This document shows positions 5,340 to 7,923 of a stretch of DNA of 7,923 nt, piece by piece (position 1 is the stretch's first letter; every line of letters begins with the position of its first letter). Source of the stretch: Caldifarciminota bacterium UBA3079 (GTDB lineage: Bacteria > Hydrothermota > Tepidihabitantia > Tepidihabitantales > Tepidihabitantaceae); contig DFBN01000041.1 in assembly GCA_002366635.1 (NCBI GenBank), forward strand, positions 1 to 7,923, written 5' to 3'. The notes below the pieces were generated by a model. It was given only the letters and a program-made list of their open reading frames with translations. It did not search any database and had not been told where the DNA came from. Position numbers and translations under genes: made by a program.

Positions 5340-7090
5340 CGGTGCACCTCCAATCTCAGTTCATAAGTGCCGGATATGACTGCATCGAAATAAAACGATT
5401 GCTCAAACAACGGACTTTCGTTAGTGGCAAGGACCGGTTCGGTCGAGCCGGACGCCATAATCGTGCTGCGCAGCGACGGCGGGGGTGCAGGAAGTTCTTT
5501 GTCGCGCATGGTTATGCCGGGCTTTGGGATGAATCCCGCTACTACCAGTTCGTTTTCTCTTCCGGTATTCTCAAGAAGCTTCTTGAGTCCTTTCATAGTG
5601 TTGGGTGAGGCCACCCCAGGTGCCCTGAGTGCCTCGCGCTGCTGGAGTGAATCCCAGGGTGATATTACCAGGGTCAGCCTTCCTGCCGGCGTCGTTTTTG
5701 GGAGGACAGTTTTTATGATACGGTCAGTCTTTTTGCCAGCGTAGTCTTCCAGAACCATCGCGACGGTAATGGTGTCACCTGGTTTTGCAACCAGGCGGTC
5801 GGGTCGGGCAGAAATGATTCTCAGTTTTTTTCGTCCGGGCACGTATTTCAATTTGAAGACAACCCGGGTTAGTTTTGGTGTCGGAAACCGTTTTTCAAAT
5901 AGCGCATTCAGCTCGTCCGAGGTATTATGGAAGAGCCGTGAAGCCAGACCTTCACCAGTATAAACATGGTGGACGGTGATGTTTTCCGTGTCATCGAGTG
6001 TAATGCCCATCTGTGAGCTCAAGGTCATATCCTCCAGTTTCCCTTCAGTTGAGAAAATAATGTCGGAAAGACCGACCGGTATGAGGATCGGAAGAAGAGT
6101 CGGATGTTTCGCTACCCGGAAGTGATAAGTGTCTTCGGTACAACGGGAGTTGATTGCCACTTCGACCGGGGTCATTTCTGGGACCGGACCGATTGTGCCG
6201 GCGATTCCAGTCAGTCGGTCCTGGGTCAAGGTGCCGATAGGAATGGTCGGCGAGAAAAATTTGAAAGAGACGGAAAGCGAAGGCAAGATTGAATGGATTA
6301 CCCCTCCTACCAGTGGCATTTTAACCGAACCGGCCTGGAGCATCGGGTGACCGAAGGCAAGAATTTTCTGGCCCTGTCTGTAGGTAAGTGTCCCGATTCC
6401 TGACATTCGGACATCGCCGTCGATCAAACCTACACCGATGGCTGCGCCAGGAATGAGTAAAGAATCCAGGCCGGCGCTGTCCGTCTCTCGGGCGCGTCCT
6501 GACGCGGCTATCGGGACAAGTCCGTATTTGGACATAATCGGTTCGATCAAGTCGGCGAGCCCTGGTGTGAATCCGGAAAGTGCCACCGGGATGGGCAGTG
6601 GTGAAAATGCGGTTGAGCGGTTTTTCTCCAAACCGATGCCCGAATTTGTTCCGGGCCGTTTTTCCTGCCAGATTTCCAGCATTTCGTTGATTGGCGTGAC
6701 ACCGGCGATAGGCTCTTTTGAGAAACCCCAGGCATAGGCTACTGCGCCAGCCAGTAGGGGCGACGCATGCGTCGCCCCTACTTCCAGATAAATCGGGCTT
6801 CCGGACATTCCGGCGATTACACCGGTTTTTTCCAGATTTGCTCCTGAAAGACGGCATAGGATAAGGTCACACTTCGGAGCAATTTTGTGCATGACATCAA
6901 GAACCTCGACCTCAAATCTTTCGATTTTGTGGCCTGAGAATACAGTGAGACCGAACCCTTTCATTCCCGGCCGAATATTGTCTACCTGAATGACATCGGC
7001 CGCCCGGGCCAGACAAAACAGCAGTAAAGATAGGAGCAACAGGATGATTTTTCTTCTCTTCAATCTCAAGTCTTCAATCACCCTTCCCAT
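5336..7090 (-). CDS. secreted SpoIVB-like S55 peptidase-family protein
   Basis: The 584-residue protein opens with basic residues and a hydrophobic core (LKRRKIILLLLSLLLFCLARA, about 10-30) ending in ARA-AD, a good signal peptidase I site. Residues 36-130 carry NIRPGMKGFGLTVFSGHKIERFEVEV and VIAGMSGSPIY, where S98 matches the nucleophile serine of S55 peptidases. H248 in KILAFGHPM (243-250) matches the catalytic His motif, followed by TLTQDRLTGIAGTIG (287-301). In SpoIVB the His motif comes before the serine motif; here it comes after. Residues about 425-475 look Ig-like, and the last 100 residues include a Pro-rich linker (534-540). The family includes the sporulation protease SpoIVB, but nothing else here suggests sporulation; proteolysis is plausible, not shown. 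A 30-bp palindrome adds about ten residues (VGATHASPLL, 104-113) next to the active site. The ATG at 7090 lies 7 nt after the upstream stop. Confidence 0.88.
   Translation of the reverse strand: MGRVIEDLRLKRRKIILLLLSLLLFCLARAADVIQVDNIRPGMKGFGLTVFSGHKIERFEVEVLDVMHKIAPKCDLILCRLSGANLEKTGVIAGMSGSPIYLEVGATHASPLLAGAVAYAWGFSKEPIAGVTPINEMLEIWQEKRPGTNSGIGLEKNRSTAFSPLPIPVALSGFTPGLADLIEPIMSKYGLVPIAASGRARETDSAGLDSLLIPGAAIGVGLIDGDVRMSGIGTLTYRQGQKILAFGHPMLQAGSVKMPLVGGVIHSILPSLSVSFKFFSPTIPIGTLTQDRLTGIAGTIGPVPEMTPVEVAINSRCTEDTYHFRVAKHPTLLPILIPVGLSDIIFSTEGKLEDMTLSSQMGITLDDTENITVHHVYTGEGLASRLFHNTSDELNALFEKRFPTPKLTRVVFKLKYVPGRKKLRIISARPDRLVAKPGDTITVAMVLEDYAGKKTDRIIKTVLPKTTPAGRLTLVISPWDSLQQREALRAPGVASPNTMKGLKKLLENTGRENELVVAGFIPKPGITMRDKELPAPPPSLRSTIMASGSTEPVLATNESPLFEQSFYFDAVISGTYELRLEVHR
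5347..5351 (-). promoter_or_regulatory. ribosome binding site for the propeller gene
   Basis: On the minus strand GGAGG (5351-5347) sits 7 nt before the TTG at 5339, inside the final codons of the S55 gene. It supports the unusual TTG start and translational coupling. Confidence 0.75.
6753..6782. repeat. perfect 30-bp palindrome inserted in the S55 coding region
   Basis: The half-site AGTAGGGGCGACGCA is followed directly by its exact reverse complement, centred on GCATGC. Symmetry stops abruptly at both ends. The element is ten codons long and keeps the S55 frame open, encoding VGATHASPLL in a loop between GMSGSPIY and GAVAYAWG. Two of its three frames are stop-free (the other open one reads RGDACVAPT). 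Only one copy was found in the window. It resembles a dispersed palindromic element of REP or Rickettsia-palindromic type; dispersal is not testable here. Confidence 0.8.
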
Positions 7091-7097
7091 TCACTCG

Positions 7098-7763
7098 TTA
7101 GTCCTGTATTTCTCCGTTTTGTTCTCCGCGCATGGCGGCTTCGGTTGACTCCCTGACCCGGGCAGATTCTTTGAAGTTCAGGAAGGTGACGCCCAGACCA
7201 AGATGGGGTTTCCGCCAACGCACTCCGGCGAGAAGGCTCATTACTTCAACCCGTTTGATATTCGGATGCCGTGCCAGAAAATTATCACTCAGAAGGTCGT
7301 GGAGGTTTTGCCAACCGACAGGGGTGAGCCGGACGGTTGAACCGACAAGCATAATTCCCGTCGCCTTGAGTCCCAGTGATACTGCATCTCGGAAGTAATT
7401 TATGAGCGCCATCCGGTTGTGCGCATCTTCCACAAACCAAGCGGATTTTGCTTTTGGGTCGTATGCCAAAAGAACTTTATGTTCGCTGTAAACCATGCGG
7501 AAATTGCGCTGTAGTGTTGTTTTGTGCTCAAATGCATTCTGGTAAAAGGATTTCAGAAGGCCAGAGTTATTGATGGTTTCTTTTGCTGGTTTATCAGCAG
7601 CGATGTTTCGGAACCCGTAATTTCCCATGATATTAAGGAGGGCATCAGAGCCGTTGAATTTCGGAAGATTTTTAAGCATCAGACCGCAGCCGTACTTGGG
7701 AGAGAGCCGGGAGAGTGAGATTTCGAGCATCCTTTCGGTATCAAGCTTGAGTCGGGGCGGCAT
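7098..7763 (-). CDS. unrecognised 221-aa operon protein
   Basis: I do not recognise this family. The reading frame is open further upstream to 7847, but those 28 codons overlap the preceding gene. The ATG at 7763 is preferred because it follows that gene's TAG by 1 nt and has AGAGG 8 nt upstream. The protein starts MPPRLKLDTERMLEISLSRL, has no signal peptide or membrane segment, and contains a KFNGSDALLNIMGNYGFRN stretch, a predicted alpha/beta core (about 75-145) with MVYSEHKVLLAYDPKAKSAWFVEDAHN, then a hydrophobic strand ATGIMLVGSTVRLTP. The C-terminal 30 residues are charged and probably flexible. No metal-binding cysteine cluster or nucleotide-binding loop is evident. It lies between a helix-turn-helix protein and the S55 protein, so a cytoplasmic regulatory or sensor role alongside the HTH protein is possible, by position only. 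Confidence 0.75.
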   Translation of the reverse strand: MPPRLKLDTERMLEISLSRLSPKYGCGLMLKNLPKFNGSDALLNIMGNYGFRNIAADKPAKETINNSGLLKSFYQNAFEHKTTLQRNFRMVYSEHKVLLAYDPKAKSAWFVEDAHNRMALINYFRDAVSLGLKATGIMLVGSTVRLTPVGWQNLHDLLSDNFLARHPNIKRVEVMSLLAGVRWRKPHLGLGVTFLNFKESARVRESTEAAMRGEQNGEIQD

Positions 7764-7764
7764 T

Positions 7765-7923
7765 CTATACGCCTCTGACTCGGCGCCGGAAAATCCGGGC
7801 CTCAAGTTCATCGGTTGCGAGGTGGTTGACAAGCTGGTCGAGTCCATTCTTGCGCAGCCAGTAGTTGCCGTTGCCGATAACGATGAGACCCTGACGCACC
7901 CAGTTATAGATGATGCGTTCGTC
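7765..7923 (-). CDS. C-terminal end of a helix-turn-helix protein (partial)
   Basis: The last 52 codons of a gene that enters from beyond the window end run to a TAG at 7767-7765. The peptide begins DERIIYNWVRQGLIVIGNGNY and continues through WLRKNGLDQLVNHLA and a basic tail, IFRRRVRGV. The E-x-x-I-x-x-W-V-x-x-G-L-I pattern followed by a short wing and a second helix fits the MerR/excisionase-type (HTH_17) DNA-binding fold. It is separated from the next gene by a single base, so the two are almost certainly co-translated. If the whole protein is only this domain, it is a small regulator of its own operon; a longer protein with an N-terminal domain is equally possible. The gene is too short for a standard length cut-off but is supported by its composition and by the stop/start junction. 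Confidence 0.65.
   Translation of the reverse strand, partial: DERIIYNWVRQGLIVIGNGNYWLRKNGLDQLVNHLATDELEARIFRRRVRGV
7772..7776 (-). promoter_or_regulatory. ribosome binding site deciding the 7763 start
   Basis: AGAGG on the minus strand (7776-7772) lies 8 nt before the ATG at 7763 and within the last codons of the upstream gene, supporting the short version of the 221-aa protein and coupled translation. Confidence 0.6.

Noticed and set aside
6745..6790. Palindrome as an intrinsic transcription terminator or insertion-sequence end
   Set aside because: It has no loop, no T-run on either side, lies within an intact reading frame and has no transposase or target-site duplication nearby.
7764..7847. 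Longer start (7847) for the 221-aa protein
   Set aside because: The extra 28 codons overlap the end of the HTH gene and encode a low-complexity Ser/Thr-rich segment; ATG 7763 has a good ribosome site.
1..7923. CRISPR array, tRNA, rRNA or riboswitch
   Set aside because: No regularly spaced repeats, no cloverleaf-like or rRNA-like stretches, and the intergenic regions are all short (the longest is about 150 bp and holds the nifS relic).

Overview
The window looks like a gene-dense stretch of a bacterial chromosome with mid GC content. It has a lipoprotein signal peptidase (lspA), sigma-70-like promoters, GGAGG-type ribosome binding sites, frequent GTG/TTG starts and tightly packed genes. I cannot name the species. 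The combination of a permuted SpoIVB-type S55 protein, a beta-propeller partner, archease, and a cysteine-rich domain best known from TACK archaea suggests an uncultured candidate-phylum bacterium (WOR-3/Zixibacteria-like is a guess) rather than a model lineage.

Layout. (1) 87-1196, minus: a DUF362 protein. (2) 1197-1329: a divergent regulatory region with one promoter in each direction and a 9-bp direct repeat between the two -35 boxes. (3) 1330-2277, plus: a winged-helix-like region, a multi-zinc TackOD1-like domain and a degenerate Mrr-like nuclease domain in one protein. (4) 2345-2809, plus: lspA, behind a promoter that carries a 15-bp inverted repeat. (5) 2802-2935, plus: fused to the end of lspA, two out-of-frame pieces of a cysteine desulfurase (nifS/iscS), a clear gene relic. 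(6) 7923 down to 2958, minus: a compact five-gene run: the C-terminal end of a helix-turn-helix protein, an unrecognised 221-aa protein, a secreted S55-family protein, a beta-propeller/Ig-like protein, and archease. The junctions in this run are a 1-nt gap, a 7-nt gap, a 4-nt overlap and a 3-nt gap, so it is very probably one transcript whose promoter lies outside the window.

How it fits together. The S55 protein has an N-terminal signal peptide and the propeller has a possible weak one, so both are probably exported. Their overlapping stop and start codons suggest they are made in step and may work together in the envelope. The first two genes of the run may be regulatory. Archease, the RtcB RNA-ligase activator, closes the operon with no RtcB in view.

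Most notable signals: a perfect 30-bp palindrome inserted in frame into the S55 gene six residues after its nucleophile serine; the nifS relic, whose DNA supplies the lspA stop codon; the wHTH/TackOD1-like/Mrr-like fusion; an S55 domain whose motif order is reversed relative to SpoIVB; and signs of leaderless or near-leaderless transcription. No tRNA, rRNA, CRISPR array, insertion sequence or convincing intrinsic terminator was seen.
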